DNA of 64,000 nt, taken from Apostichopus japonicus. Taxonomy: Eukaryota; Echinodermata; Holothuroidea; Aspidochirotida; Stichopodidae. This document shows positions 1 through 11,700 of this stretch, piece by piece. The stretch lies in contig NC_092577.1 of the NCBI RefSeq assembly GCF_037975245.1, positions 22,098,398 through 22,162,397 on the forward strand, written 5' to 3'. Position 1 is the first letter of the stretch, and each line of letters starts with the position of its first letter. Under the pieces are notes generated by a model that was given only the letters and a program-made list of their open reading frames with translations, searched no databases and was not told where the DNA came from. The position numbers and the translations under genes were made by a program.

Positions 1-240
1 GACTCTCAGGTCAACACTTCTGTGCGGCTCTTACTGAACAACGTCCCTTCGGGTGATTTTTGAAAAAAAAAGGGACATCAAACCCTGGGAACATCGGACC
101 CTGGGAACATTGGACCCTGGGAACAAAGAACCTTGGGAACAATGGACCCTGGGAACATCGAACCCTGGGGCCTGGGAACATTGGACCCTGGGAACATCGA
201 GCCATGGGAACATTGGACCCTGGGAACATTGACATAGCCC
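1..240. mobile_element. End of a tandem-repeat-TIR (Foldback/MULE-like) element
   Basis: This is the outer end of a second copy of the element described at 17936-28944. Bases about 8-83 match, in reverse complement, the subterminal sequence at about 17990-18065 (shared landmarks: GTCAACACTTCTGTGCGG and CCCTTCGGGTGATTTTTGAA). A 16-bp minisatellite follows, and both copies finish with GGGAACATTGACATAGC. The body of the element lies left of the window. To the right, a broken Tnp2/DUF4218 gene begins immediately, so the element landed in another transposon's gene. Its target-site duplication cannot be tested because the other end is missing. Confidence 0.7.
83..236. repeat. 16-bp minisatellite, consensus CCCTGGGAACATCGAA
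   Basis: About nine imperfect copies of a 15-17 bp unit (GGGAACATCGAACCCT with ATCGGA, ATTGGA, AATGGA variants). The same unit forms the left (17943-17992, inverted) and right (28625-28940) ends of the large MULE-like element. Open frames across it are by-products of the repeat and are not genes. Confidence 0.9.
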
Positions 241-241
241 C

Positions 242-893
242 CTGTAAATGATATATGATACCATCTTTACCCAAACGCTTATATACCACTGCTTCATTTA
301 CTACTTCAAGTTCATTGACAAGTAAAGCATTTTGCTCAGGATTACTTAATAGCTGAACAGAGCCTGCGCCATATAATTCCACTGAATCCATCAATTCTGT
401 TGGCTTGAGCTTTCGCGGAGAAAGCATTTCCTTACAGAAGGCTTTGATTCTGTCGGATACCATATAATTTGCTCCAAACAATGGCCCCTTTTTTGGACGC
501 TGGTGTGCTGGGGAGGGGTTTTTCGTTTCGCTGCGTGCGGGTCGTCCTTTTGTAGTTTTTGGAATGTTTCAGTGGGGGGTTGGGCGTTTTGTCTCTGCGG
601 GTCGGCGGGCGTATGTTTTTTTTTTGGGCTCGCTTGACCGGAGTTTCGTTTGTCAGAATGGGATGGTTCGGTAGTGCCGTTTGGCCGTGACGTTTTGTAT
701 CCCGCACGGCGGGTCACGTAAAAAGCACCCCTATTGCCCTTTAAGACATTCTTGATTTCTCCATTTGCTGTTTCAAAAGGGAAACATGAATGCGTCCAAA
801 GAGGTCCCCACATTTTGACAGTTTTTGCAAGATGGACTAATGAGTGGACATTGGAAGTCATTGCTTTTTCCCCATGAAGAAACTGCATATGAC
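242..893 (-). pseudogene. 3' part of Tnp2-type transposase gene (DUF4218-like), interrupted
   Basis: Minus-strand exon starting after a good acceptor (TTTAATTTTGTAG, exon base 893). It encodes a stretch with SNVHSLVHLAKTVKMWGPLW and the nearby FPFE, the DUF4218 signature that follows the Tnp2 domain in EnSpm-type transposases. The frame is cut at about 728 by a LINE 3' fragment (486-726) and resumes at 485 in another frame (LFGANYMVSDRIKAFCKEML and onward) until the minisatellite element at 241. It is the downstream end of the same minus-strand gene seen at 8219-8743, 12430-13391 and 13923-14288. Two insertions make it non-functional. Family assignment rests on motif recognition only. Confidence 0.65.
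486..726 (+). mobile_element. 5'-truncated LINE 3' end
   Basis: About 240 bp closely matching the 3' end of the LINEs at 6645-6885 and 33195-33439, from TTTTTTGGACGCTGGTG to the shared terminus GGGTCACGTAAAAAGC. Severe 5' truncation is typical of target-primed reverse transcription. No clean target-site duplication was seen; only GGGG-type microhomology is shared by the flanks. Confidence 0.85.
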
Positions 894-1883
894 CTACAAA
901 ATTAAACAATAAAATATCAGCTGTATTGATGAAGCGAACCGCGGATGGCGGGGGAAATTACCGAATTTAGGGTTCTTCGCTTCGCTTCGCTAAGTGATCA
1001 ATGAGGAGGCAAGAGTGTTCTTGCGTTGAAACAACGACTGACTTTTTATTACAAACTCTATGAAAATGATAATGAAAATATACAAATGAACAATATACAA
1101 TGGCTCAATAAGTCATGACAATATAAAATGGCTTTATATACTCAAATGGCTGAAAGGACTCTTTACTCTTATTTAAAACTAGCCTGACTCGGGGAAAAAC
1201 CTATACTCAATCTATGAAATATTCACAGAACCTGTGCTCCAACTGTGAAATACCAATTACAGAACTCTATCTGTACCATAAATACTAAATCCACGTAATG
1301 TAAAGTGAACATTATGAAATAATTTGCATAAATAATAATAAACGTTTGCCAACAGGCGAGGAATTTAACACCTTCGTAATGGCCAGCCTAGGGCAACACT
1401 TGCCGCTGCAACTCATTATAGGCTTTTCCACCGTACGGTTCCTAGACAGCAGGAATTTCTACCTCCTGAACCCACAAACTCTCAAGAGACTTGGCACTCC
1501 ATAGCTGTCCATAAAGGCTAAGATTAGAAGGACAAGCTCTGAGACAACTCTATAGTGACCAACAGTAACAATCATGTTCAAGATACAAAATACAAATACG
1601 TATACGCTCTTTACACTGCGAGCAGTACAATACAGAAATATGGGTACAATAAATAATCTCTCAATACAACTCAACTGTCAATACAGTACAATACACGTAA
1701 CTATTAATAACTCTCTGGATACTAAAACTCAACCTAACCGTTACTGTCACTCTACAGTATACTAAAATCCAACCTAACCGGTACTGTCACTCTACAGTAT
1801 AAAGGTACACAATACTACTAGCACCCATGTGCTTAACAATACACAACCACTGATCTACACCGTGTACACAACACACGCTATAA
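894..1883. other. Intronic or transposon-derived spacer, no gene
   Basis: Lies between the DUF4218-like exon and the 5' target-site duplication of the full-length LINE. I see no coding exon. It contains short TTCGCTTCGC runs near 975 and a two-copy 40-bp tandem duplication at about 1721-1800 (ending CTCTACAGTA). It may be a remnant of the Tnp2 gene's intron or of an older retroelement. Confidence 0.5.
1721..1800. repeat. Two-copy 40-bp tandem duplication
   Basis: Two adjacent copies, about 95 percent identical, each running from TACTAAAA to CTGTCACTCTACAGTA. No function is apparent. Confidence 0.7.
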
Positions 1884-2124
1884 ACTCATAGGACCAAGGG
1901 AACATGGGGGATCAGAGTTGGCTTTCGTGGAGTGCAGACGTGTTTTCGCTCTCGCTCTCCATCTGATACAGCTACTTCTTACCTTACTGTATTGTACTGT
2001 GCTATACTTCCCGCCAGGCGGGTGTGTGCGTTTTTCGTATATAGTTATCGTATATCGTTTTAAGTTTATACCTGTCTTTAGTTTGTTTTTGTTACTCCTA
2101 TGTGGCCTAGCCACCTTCGGTATC

Positions 2125-3312
2125 ATGGCATCGCGCCGTGATTCTAAAATTGTTAAGTTGACCTTCACCGGTGAACAAGCGGTTCCACCGGTGCAAGTTT
2201 TTAGTATTTTAAAGAGTAAGGGTGTTGTTGTGCCTGGAGAGGTTGATGCTTTACAAGCTCTCCAGGGTCGTAATACGTATGATCTACGTTTTACCAGTGA
2301 CGTGACCCGGCAGAAGGGTGTCACGTTGCTGAGTGGGGTTGAAGGTTTGACAGTTACTCCATACGAACGTTCCGTATGGGTAACTGTCATCCACGTAGGA
2401 TTAGAGGTGCGTCAAGAACTTGTCGCAACTGTTTTAGGTCGGTTCGGGGCTGTCAAGGCTATTAAAATGTGCTCCTACGCACAGGCCCCTGGGGTGTTCA
2501 ACGGGCACCGACAGGTTCGGATCGACCTCAAGCAGGACATTCCCTCCTTCCTTTTTATTGCCGGGCATAAAGCTCACGTGCGTTACCCCGGTCAGCCCCG
2601 TACCTGCTTCAGGTGTGGGGAGACCGGGCACGAAGCCAAGGGCTGCCCAAATAAAAAGTCTGGGCGCTGCCTTCGTCTTGGGCATGATACCTCTGCTTGC
2701 CCAAGCGAAGTCGTGTGCTCACTCTGTGGGAAGGAGGGACATGTCTTTCGCGCTTGTCCCTCCTCTTATGTCTTTATGACAAAGAGTGGGGGTCAAGCAA
2801 AGGCGCCAAGTTCTGGCGCACTTACTGCCCCGGAGGAAGCTCCACGCAAGGAGGGGGAAACGGGTGAGGATTCACTCTCCGCACCTCCTTCACCCTCCCC
2901 CGTAGTTGCAGACCCCAACCCCGTGCCCGCACCGAGAAAGTCTCCACCAGCTTCCCCCATCAACCCCGTGCCCGCACCGTCTCCACCACACAGCGAAGCG
3001 GACACGGGGTCTCCACCAGCTTCCCCCATCAACCCGTCCAGTTCCGTCCCCAGTCCGCCGCCGGTATCGCCAGATCCGGAGACTCTGTCCGACGGCGACT
3101 CCGGGGACTCGGTGGTCATCGGGTCTCCGGAGGCTCTGTCTGACAGCGACTCCGGGGGCTCGGTGATCGTCGAGCCAAAACGTGCCACTGGGACGAGCTG
3201 GTACGACGAGATGGGGGAACCCTCTCTAAAAAGGTCGGCCTCAAGTGACGACTCGGGCGACGATATGTCGTCTAGAGCGCGCTTGAAGCTTACAGAATCG
3301 TCGTCGGCGTAG
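2125..3312 (+). CDS. LINE ORF1 protein, zinc-knuckle nucleic-acid-binding
   Basis: About 395 residues starting at the ATG at 2125 (MASRRDSKIV); the same ATG is kept in copy 2 at 17680. The frame is open upstream to 1918 but that part lies in the conserved 5' UTR. The protein should bind the element RNA as a Gag-like chaperone. CX2CX4HX4C knuckles lie at residues 161-174 (CFRCGETGHEAKGC) and 198-211 (CSLCGKEGHVFRAC). Between them a third knuckle has lost its first cysteine (KSGRCLRLGHDTSAC), whereas copy 3 retains it (KCGRC). The C-terminal third is Pro/Ser-rich and then Asp/Ser-rich, probably disordered. ORF2 starts 20 bases after the stop. Confidence 0.9.
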   Translation: MASRRDSKIVKLTFTGEQAVPPVQVFSILKSKGVVVPGEVDALQALQGRNTYDLRFTSDVTRQKGVTLLSGVEGLTVTPYERSVWVTVIHVGLEVRQELVATVLGRFGAVKAIKMCSYAQAPGVFNGHRQVRIDLKQDIPSFLFIAGHKAHVRYPGQPRTCFRCGETGHEAKGCPNKKSGRCLRLGHDTSACPSEVVCSLCGKEGHVFRACPSSYVFMTKSGGQAKAPSSGALTAPEEAPRKEGETGEDSLSAPPSPSPVVADPNPVPAPRKSPPASPINPVPAPSPPHSEADTGSPPASPINPSSSVPSPPPVSPDPETLSDGDSGDSVVIGSPEALSDSDSGGSVIVEPKRATGTSWYDEMGEPSLKRSASSDDSGDDMSSRARLKLTESSSA

Positions 3313-3332
3313 TTTTGCCCCATTGCCCTCTC

Positions 3333-6300
3333 ATGGCCCATACATTTTCAGTTGCCACTTTGAACGTGAATGGCATGAGGGATCATCGCAAGCGCAGTCG
3401 CATTTTCCAATATTGTATTTCAATGGAGGTCGACTGCGTTTGCCTGCAAGAAACACATATTTTGGAAGAAGATGTCCCTCTATGGGCTTATGAGTGGGGT
3501 GGTGGGCTGCATGCTTCGTTTGGTTCGTCTTCATCCTGTGGCACTGTCATCCTTCTGTCACCTCGTCAGGCGGGTTGTGCCACTAGGGTGGAGACGGATC
3601 ACGAGGGCCGATTGGTTTGCATTCTTTTCAAGTATCCACAGGGTAACATCTCCCTCTGCAATGTGTATGCTCCCAATCGGCCTTCTGCTAGACGAGAATT
3701 TTTTAACACGCTGCCTTCCTTTGTTCCTGGTAGTGCACCATGTGTCATGGTCGGAGACTTTAACTGTGTCCCAGACTCGGGTCTTGACAGACTCGGGGCT
3801 TCTGTGTCTGCTAGTCCTGACGCTGGGATCACAGAATTGGACAGATTCACTTCGGCACACCTTTTAGCCGATGTCTGGAGGCATATGCACCCGTGTAGTA
3901 CTGTGTATACGTGGGTGAGGCCTAACGGAGAAGATGCCTCCAGGATAGATCGAGTGTATGCGCCCGTAAGTTTTACATTTTCGGGTTGCGAGACGCTCAG
4001 CTGTCCGCTCTCTGACCATGACACTGTGGTAGCACGTTTTGTTTTGCCTTCCATTTTCCCCATCGGGCGGGGCCTATGGAAGCTTAACTGTCGGATTCTT
4101 GGCGAGGCAGAGTTCCGCCAGGGTTTCGAGACCAGGTACAAAGGATGGCAAACATTGAAGCCGGCCTTTGCTTCTACATCCCAATGGTGGGATGATGTCA
4201 AGTTGCGCATCAAACGCTACGCAATTCAGTATTGCGTGACCCGCGCACGGCGTCGAAGAGAAAAAATTCTCGAAGCTGTGCGCGGAGGTGAAGTTTGGCG
4301 ACCCTTCGGCTGTCATCGCTTTGCAGACTTATCTCGATGAAAAGTACCACGGTGCCCACGTCAGGGCCCGTGTCGAAGCGGTGGAAGCCGAGGAGCGCCC
4401 TTCACTGAGGTTTTACCAGTCCGTTAGCTCATCGGCAGGTGACAGACGCGTCCCGTCTGTGCGCGCTACTGATGGGACCGTGGTTAGTGACCCTCACGGC
4501 ATTGTCCGCGTATATAAAGAGTATTATTCGAGTTTGTTTACGCGTGGCAATGTCGACTTGTCGGCACAGGCTGATTTATTGAGGGGAATCTCAAAAACCG
4601 TTCCCCACGATGTCAATGATATTTTGGGGGGCGGAATAACCACTGTTGAGCTTTGGAAGGCGCTTTCGAAGATGAAGAATGGCAAGTCCCCGGGTTCGGA
4701 CGGGCTTCCGAGGGAGTTCTACCGAACCTTCTGGGCAATAATAGGACCCGACCTCAGAGCCGTCTTCGAGGACGCCTTCCAAAACGGACTGTTAAACCAA
4801 AGTCAACGTATGGGCATGATTACTTTGCTGCCCAAGTCTGGGGACCCCTTGGATCCCCGTAACAAGCGTCCGATCACCTTGTTAAATGTGGACTACAAGT
4901 TGCTGGCTAAGGCTTTGTGCAACCGCCTTGCACTGGCTATGCCGCATCTTTTTGGTGATCTCCAGACTTGTGCAGTGAAGGGTCATTGCATCCAGCAGAA
5001 CTTGTGGTTGATGCGCGACTTCACCGACTTTGTTATTGAGCGTGATCTGCCATGTGCATTGGTGTCTCTGGACCAGCAGAAGGCCTTTGACATGGTGGAT
5101 CGCGGTTTTTTAATGAATGTATTGGAGACGTTTCAGTTGCACCCAAATTTTCCTAAATGGATTTCTGTTTTGTATGAAGAAAGTTTCAGTTCTGTTACCG
5201 TAAATGGGTTTTGTTCGGAGGTTAACGTAGAGAGGGGGGTGCACCAGGGGTGCCCTCTGTCTCCATTACTTTATGTTTTGTTTAGCGAGTCCCTCTCTCG
5301 TCTTTTGGAAAGGGACTCCAGACTTGTTCCATTCGTTGTGCCAGGGGGTGCCAAAGTGAAATGCGCTCAATATGCAGATGACGTGACATGTGTTGTTTCG
5401 AGTCTGGGCTCCTTTCGCGCACTCTCGCAGGATTTATCTATTTTTGAGAGAGCTACCGGGGCGATGTTGAATCCAGAAAAGACAAAGGGCCTTCGTCTTG
5501 GTAGCTGGAGATACAGAGACTTACCATTCGGTGCGTCGTGGTCGGATCAGAATATCAAAATTAATGGTATATGGTTCGGCTACGATGCACCTGGTGATGT
5601 CACCTGGAGCGAGAGGGCTGAGGTATTTGAGAGCAGGCTCGAAACCTTTGGCACCCGCTGGCTTTCGATCCTAGGGAAAGTCACCGTAGTTAATCGTTTT
5701 GTTTCGCCCATCTTGTGGTACCCGGGCGCGGTGTATCCAATTCCGCGTCGCGTCCTAGTGCGGTTGGAGAGAGCGATATTTTCATTTATTTGGTCGGGTG
5801 GTACAGAGCTTGTCAAAAGGGCGGTAATGTACCAAAAACTGGAGAAGGGTGGGTTAGGGGTGGTTCATCTGGGAAGTAAGTTAACTTGTTTGTTATTTAA
5901 GCAGTTGTTTGTAGCGGTAACTGACCCAGGGTTGCCTTGTTCATATTTTGTACGTTTTTGGGGCGGTTTGCACCTGCGTCGATGGGTCCCGGCGCTGTTT
6001 AGCAACAGAGAACCGCATAGTAGTACTCCAAACAGGGTGGTGCGTGTCATTTGCTCCGCTCTGATTGAGTTGCCCCCTGTTGACCTATCACAGCCGGCCC
6101 TCGTTCATAGTTCGTTGCGGGATAGGGCCTTGAATGCAATTTTTGTACAGGGACGTCATCCTGTCGAAGTATGGCGTTCGGTGCATTCAAGGCTGAATGG
6201 TTGCAGGCTCCGTGACCTTGCATGGAGAATTGCACACGGTGCCTTGGTGACCAATCTGAAAAGGTATCACTGGCGATTGGGTGATGGACTGTGCCCGAGG

Positions 6301-6723
6301 ACCGGCTGTGACAGCTTAGAGAGTACTGCCCATGTTTTTTGGCATTGCCCCTTTGTTTTGAACTTGTGGGAGTGGTTTCAGTCCTGGACCGACCGTTTAA
6401 CGGGAGACCGTTCCTGGTCGGTAGGACAGGGTTTTGTTTTGTATGGATTAGATCCCCCAGTTTGTTCCGTTGCTGTGTTGCAGCGTATTATTTATGTTTG
6501 TTCTGTTGTAAAAAAGCTTATTTGGAGGAATAGATGTGATGTTGTTTTTAGGGGGAAATTTGCCACTTGGCAGGCAGTCCTGGAGGCGGTGAAGTCTGAC
6601 ATTCGCCTTCAGGTTGAAGGCGACTTTCGCCGTTTATCTAGGGCTGCCTTTTTTGGACGGTGGTGTGCTGGGGAAGGGTGTTTTGTTTCGCTGCGTGCTG
6701 GTCGTCCTTTTGTAGTTTTTTAA
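3333..6723 (+). pseudogene. LINE ORF2: APE endonuclease, reverse transcriptase, one frameshift
   Basis: Starts at ATG 3333 (MAHTFSVATLNVNG). Endonuclease motifs in order: LNVNG, QETH, NVYAPN, GDFN, SRIDRVYAP and SDHD. The reverse transcriptase follows, with LPKSGDP, SLDQQKAFDMVDRG, GCPLSPLLY and the catalytic YADD at 5371-5382. A C-terminal zinc-binding region of the zf-RVT kind lies at about 6289-6348 (CPRTGCDS...HVFWHC). The enzyme nicks target DNA and primes cDNA synthesis there. One frameshift near 4262-4268, in an A6 run that is A5 in copy 3, breaks the frame between endonuclease and RT; the two frames overlap over 4288-4340. All catalytic motifs are otherwise intact, so this may be a very young copy or a consensus error. 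Confidence 0.9.
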
Positions 6724-6901
6724 TATTTCAGTGGGGGGTTGGGCGTTTTGTCTCTGCAGGTCGGTGAGCGTATGTACTTTTTTTGGCTCGCTTGACCTGA
6801 GGTTCGTTTGTAAGAATGGGATGGTTTGGTAGTGCCGTTTGGCCGTGACGTTTTTGTATCCCGTATGACGGGTCACGTAAAAAGCACTCATAGGACCAAG
6901 G

Positions 6902-8218
6902 TCCAAATACAACCTAACATACGTACTCTGTACGGTCAAGTACAACCTAGCCAGAGGAGCAACAATTACAACTACGATTCCATCAACTTACAATAAGGGT
7001 ACGTACGGCATTTAAACAATAATAATATGTATGACTTAAACTCTTACTACACTGAAGTCACTTCGCTCGCGATAAAGAAGAAGAAGACTCTTCGCTCGCG
7101 GTACAGGAAGCTCTCCACGCTCGCGGACATCGAAAATAAGGACATCGAGACTATTTTAATATTGTGACGAGCCCGGCTCCGATAGTAAAACTATATCGGG
7201 ACTCGCGATAGAAAGGTACTGGGATATCTTGATGCCGTATTTATGCTTCTTCAGGAGATGTCTCGAACGGAAGAAAACAATGAGTTCACAGAAAAACAAT
7301 TTGACAAGATCGGATTTGATTAATGATTCGGTATAATTTCTTCTCTGTCGATTCTCTTTACAAATAAAACTAAATTACAATGATTTGACTCGACTTGACT
7401 CCGTCAATTAAACAATTAGAGGGAGTGATGAACTTTCGGCGGAGTGATAAAACTTTCGGCCCCATGCCCTTTTAAACCTTACTTCTATAAAATCTCACTG
7501 CGCACAATCAGTAGGCAGCCAATAACCTGACCATCCTGTATTAACTTAACGATATAAAAATAAGTGCGCTGGCACTGATCTGCCCTGATTGGTTGGGAGT
7601 TTGGAAGTCCATCCCCTTTCTTATGGAAACTTCCATACCACGTGAGAGAACCTTCTTGAATGTTCCACAGACATAATGGAATCTATTTTGGGAAAAGGCC
7701 CTGTACCAAGATTCAATAAGATAGTTAAAAACTTCTCGTGGGAAAACTGAATCCATGACCTAGATAAATACATAAGAGGCCTGTAAGGTGTCTCGATGGA
7801 GTGTTTCGGTAACATCAAAGAGATGGTATCACTATTTCATAACACTATCTCTCGCCAGCCAGCTCGCTATATACTGTAGTAGGTCCGCCATCTTGGAAAC
7901 CAATGACTTCGAGCCAGAAGCCAACCATTCAAAAACCTGAGGCATCCTGCCTCTGAGAAGGGTGACATCTCCTCACGGACTCCAGATAGTAAAGATATGG
8001 ATATTCTCTGGGCTATTGACGACCCAAGATTAATTACATATGACCAAAATAGTAAGGGGTTTACGAGGCGAGCCCCGGAGATCTGCAGGGACGATGTTCG
8101 CCATACAACACCGTGTACAGAAGTGAAGAAAACATGTGGAAACAACTAACGCTACAAACTGGCTATTCCGACATATTACATAATACATGTAAATACAACG
8201 GGTGCACACAACAAAATT
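6902..8218. other. Spacer without recognised gene
   Basis: Downstream of the LINE and before the next Tnp2 exon (minus strand). Short TTCGCTCGCG runs occur near 7065 and 7092. Near 7440 two nearby copies of GAGTGATRAAACTTTCGGC-like sequence appear. I found no conserved protein. A decayed LTR retroelement is possible (TGTAATATGTCGG on the minus strand near 8180) but no partner LTR was identified. Confidence 0.4.
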
Positions 8219-8743
8219 TCACTTCACTACATTGACATCTTCTGGACTAAGGGACTTAAGTAAGATGTAGCAACCCTCAACAAGTGCGTAGAAGTGTCTC
8301 AAATACTGCTCTGGTAAAACACCATGCAAGCATGGGATGGAAAAATAAAATAACCAGTTGTACCACTCAATGGCTTTCCAGTGTTTCCTTTCTGTAATTG
8401 GTCGTGGCATACGAGACACAAATGATGGAACCTTAATTGATTTGAGAATTTTATGAAGCCTATTCAAAACATTTGGTTGACCAATATAATAGACACTGTT
8501 TGCTGGGCTACTAAACCAAAGTTCAGCAAGTTGTCTTGCTACACCAAGGAGAAGGCAGTGCATGAAATCAGGAGGGAAACCCCAGACTAATGGAAACTTT
8601 GGCAAATTTATTACAGGTGTTGGACCTTTAACACCACGTATGATGTGACCTTCATCTAAAGCCTTCATCATGTCTTCCAGCACTTCATCATCACATCGCT
8701 CAGCATGATCACAAACATCAACAGGGTACTTGACCACCCTCTC
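8219..8743 (-). pseudogene. Tnp2-domain transposase exon (EnSpm type)
   Basis: About 172 residues on the minus strand with VVKYPVDVCDHAERCDDE, then LPKFPLVWGFPPDFMHCLLL and ARQLAELWF, matching the central part of Tnp2-type transposases (the D-MH-LLG signature). It reads directly on from 12430 (GYMGCGLCYHPGEQ) once the CACTG element at 8746-12427 is discounted, so the two were once one exon. The product would be the DDE-type transposase of a CACTA/EnSpm element. The exon's 3' limit near 8219 is uncertain because no strong donor is visible. The next recognisable exon is at 893. Confidence 0.7.
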
Positions 8744-8745
8744 TA

Positions 8746-11700
8746 CACTGTAAAAACACTTGAGTCATTTTTTGACCCAAATTTGACCCAGCAACTTAGT
8801 GGAATCTCCACCAGCCCAGGTTTGGGTCAATTTGACCAAGGATCTGTGTCATTTGACATCTGACCTAAAACTGGGTTATTTTGACCCATACGCTACTTTG
8901 ACCCATATGCTACTTTGACCCAGCTTTTGACCCAGTGGTTAGTGCAATCTCCACCAGCCCAGCAGATTGGGTCAAAAAAATTGACCACGTAAATGGGTCA
9001 AAGCTGAATTTACATTTGCAGTTGCAGGAAGTCTATAAAAGAAATGACATAAGACTTCGATTCCTAAAGATAAATTAATTTATTCAAATCACAAAGTGGT
9101 GTTACAATGAAAGCATGCAATTTCTTCTAGTTCACATATAATTATCGATATTCGTTTTGTTTTATTCCAACTAGAACATCATAGTAACAGTAAAAATCAG
9201 AGTAATGTGATACCCATAAAACTAAACAAACAATGAACACAAGAACATAGGCTAAGGCTAATGTACCAATTGAGAATCATTGGAAATTAAGCAATGTTCC
9301 TAAAAATCCTGACATACTTAACTGAAAACAAACTGATCATTTATTCATGTGCGCAAACTTTAGTTCACTGAGGAATATGTTCTGTACTACTTGAAGGACT
9401 TTAATTGTTGATCTCACAGCTAGGTTTGCTGCAGTGTTTGTAGTCGAGACTGGAGCATGCACTCACTCTCTACTTGTATCCTTAGTCACTGTAGTAATTT
9501 GATTATTAGCTAGCATTTCTAATTGTTTTTAAAGAATATAAATAAACAACATTCCATAGTTATCAATTGTATAAAATGTTAGGTATACAAAGAAGACATG
9601 TAGTACATAAATGGTGGCTGTAAGAAATCAAATATTTTGGAAAGCTCAATGTTTGGTGGGGGCTTTGTCATGGTCAAAAGTCAAAGACAATATCAAACAT
9701 ATTTTGCAGTGGGTTGGTGGGGCAAGACAAACCCTATGGCCAGCTGCCAATTAATAAAATCTTGCAAGCATACCCCAAAGGTGATAATTTCCTCAGTAGT
9801 TCTTGTACCAAAACAGCATTAGATTTAAATGAGGCAAAGCTTGTTTATAACATACAGTACAAGACTTATAATCACTGAAAAGTCATCAATAAATGGAAAC
9901 ACTGTGAATGAATATTTTTGCACCACCAATATGTTACAATATGTATTAAATTTTCAGCTGCTCAGGCAAAAAATGTACATCGGTCATGCTGTTGGCTAGT
10001 TGTGCACATATGATGTATGGAAGAACACTAGTTTTGCACCACTGTTTGTGAGGCAGTTCTGCTTCTTTTGTCCCTCTAAACTTAACGATAACAAATACCA
10101 AATGAAACTAAAACCCTTGTTCAAGGTAATATAACATGCAAACATAAATAGCAAACAACTTTGTCACATTATGTAAATTAGAAAAACCTCATGTAATCAT
10201 CCCATCATGTTAATGACCATCAACTAAGTGTTAACCTAATGTTGCACTGCCCAAGGTTTACAGGAGATATGTTCATATCCCTTATATGTGTTTTGAGAAA
10301 ATTATACGCTAAAAGGTTACAATGTATAAAAAACCAAATAAATCATATTAAACACTACTTTTGACAAAGTTGTTAACATACCTTTTTATCTCTTACTGAC
10401 TACGTAAAAAAGCACGCAGGCTTCTTACTGAAGGGGATGTCGAAACCTTTCCTTTCCCTTCACTAACCTTAATGAGGAATTTGTGTATAAATTCCCAGGT
10501 TGTTTGACACTGGCAGGGGTAGGCTATGTCAAACAAGTACAATGATTTGAAACATATCAAAAGCTGCAATCAAATCTGTTGCTGGCAGAGCAACCCCTTC
10601 GATGATCACAAATGACTGAGTCGGATACCTTCTATCACCAAATGCAAGGACGAATGGCTGCTTTTGAGTTCAATCTTGCTTAAGCTCATCTTCCATGAAT
10701 TGAGGAAGATTGGTCCCAACCTTTGGAAGAAAGAAAATAAATTGCTGCTTTCAATGCACACTTAATTCTGTTGTCACTAGTTGAAATAATTAGCAAATCT
10801 TTTCACTTGAATCATTACCATAGCAGATTTAAGATTCTGTTGACCTCAAATGACCTTGGACCTCCATGAAAAAAATAGAGGGATCATCTACTCACAAAGG
10901 GCTACCTACATACTAAGTTTAAGGTTCAAGCAACTTAACTTGGCAACTGACTGTTATAAGTGAAAAATCATCATGACATTTTATGCGATTTAATTACATA
11001 CCAGTAGGAATGACTGAGGATGTAGGAATATCAGTTACTTAGCCTACACAGTTAAAAGAAATTGACCCATATCCCTTACTGAGTATATTGTATGTAGACT
11101 GTTCAAGATAATGGTATTAGTACCTTTTGGATCTGTTTTTATGTTGAACTTTACAGGTGTAGGCTTCTTTACTTCTTTCGGTGTTGCTTCTTGTTTCTTA
11201 AAGGCATGGGATCGTTTTCGGGCAATCTTTCCTCAAGATAGTCTGTAGCATAGCCTGTAGCAGGATGTTTCCCATGGGCTTTTGTGTACCATGCTACCTA
11301 TAGTCCACAGATAAAAATAGGACATATATAGTTAACTTCAATTGTTCAATTACACCGACTATAGTCTTGGCAAAGACTGTTTGTTGAAGTATATCATATT
11401 TCACTGCAGTGGCATAACCCAGTAGGGGAAAAGCCCCCAATTGGTCACCCCCATTCGCCCCAAATTGACATACATATTAAAAGTAAATTAGTAAGATAGA
11501 AATGATGAACCATTTTACATCTTGTCCACCCCTTAAATACAAGAATTTTATCCCTCCCCTTACACCCCTTCCCCATATCTTGTCCCCCTCCCCTTGCACA
11601 GACTCCTTGCTACCCTTCAGCTCTCCCCCACCCCCACTAAAAAGTCTGATTATGCTACTGTTTTACTACATTTAATAGCACTGTTAACTCTCTGTTCAGC

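Larger units (their letters stand above)
1884..6901 (+). mobile_element. Full-length non-LTR retrotransposon (L1/Tx1-like), copy 1
   Basis: A complete LINE with a zinc-knuckle ORF1 and an APE endonuclease/reverse transcriptase ORF2. It is bounded by a perfect 16-bp target-site duplication, ACTCATAGGACCAAGG, at 1884-1899 and 6886-6901. The conserved 5' sequence GAGTTGGCTTTCGTGG starts at 1915 and also starts the second copy at 17468. Fifteen bases (1900-1914) between the duplication and this start are not seen in the other copy. The 3' end is TCACGTAAAAAGC with no long poly(A), the same in three copies. It sits within the broken minus-strand Tnp2 gene. Clade assignment is from domain order, not phylogeny. 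Confidence 0.93.

Noticed and set aside
83-236. Regularly spaced repeats resembling a CRISPR array
   Set aside because: Units are contiguous without unique spacers, the genome is eukaryotic, and the array is a transposon end.
1900-1914. GGGAACATGGGGG next to the LINE 5' end resembles the minisatellite
   Set aside because: Only one partial unit; more likely untemplated or target sequence at the LINE 5' junction.
7050-8190. Possible solo LTR (TGTAATATGTCGG near 8180)
   Set aside because: No matching terminal CA end, target duplication or second LTR could be found by eye.
10401-10425. CTACGTAAAAAAGCACGC resembling the LINE 3' end
   Set aside because: Similarity is limited to about 12 A-rich bases, with no LINE sequence upstream.
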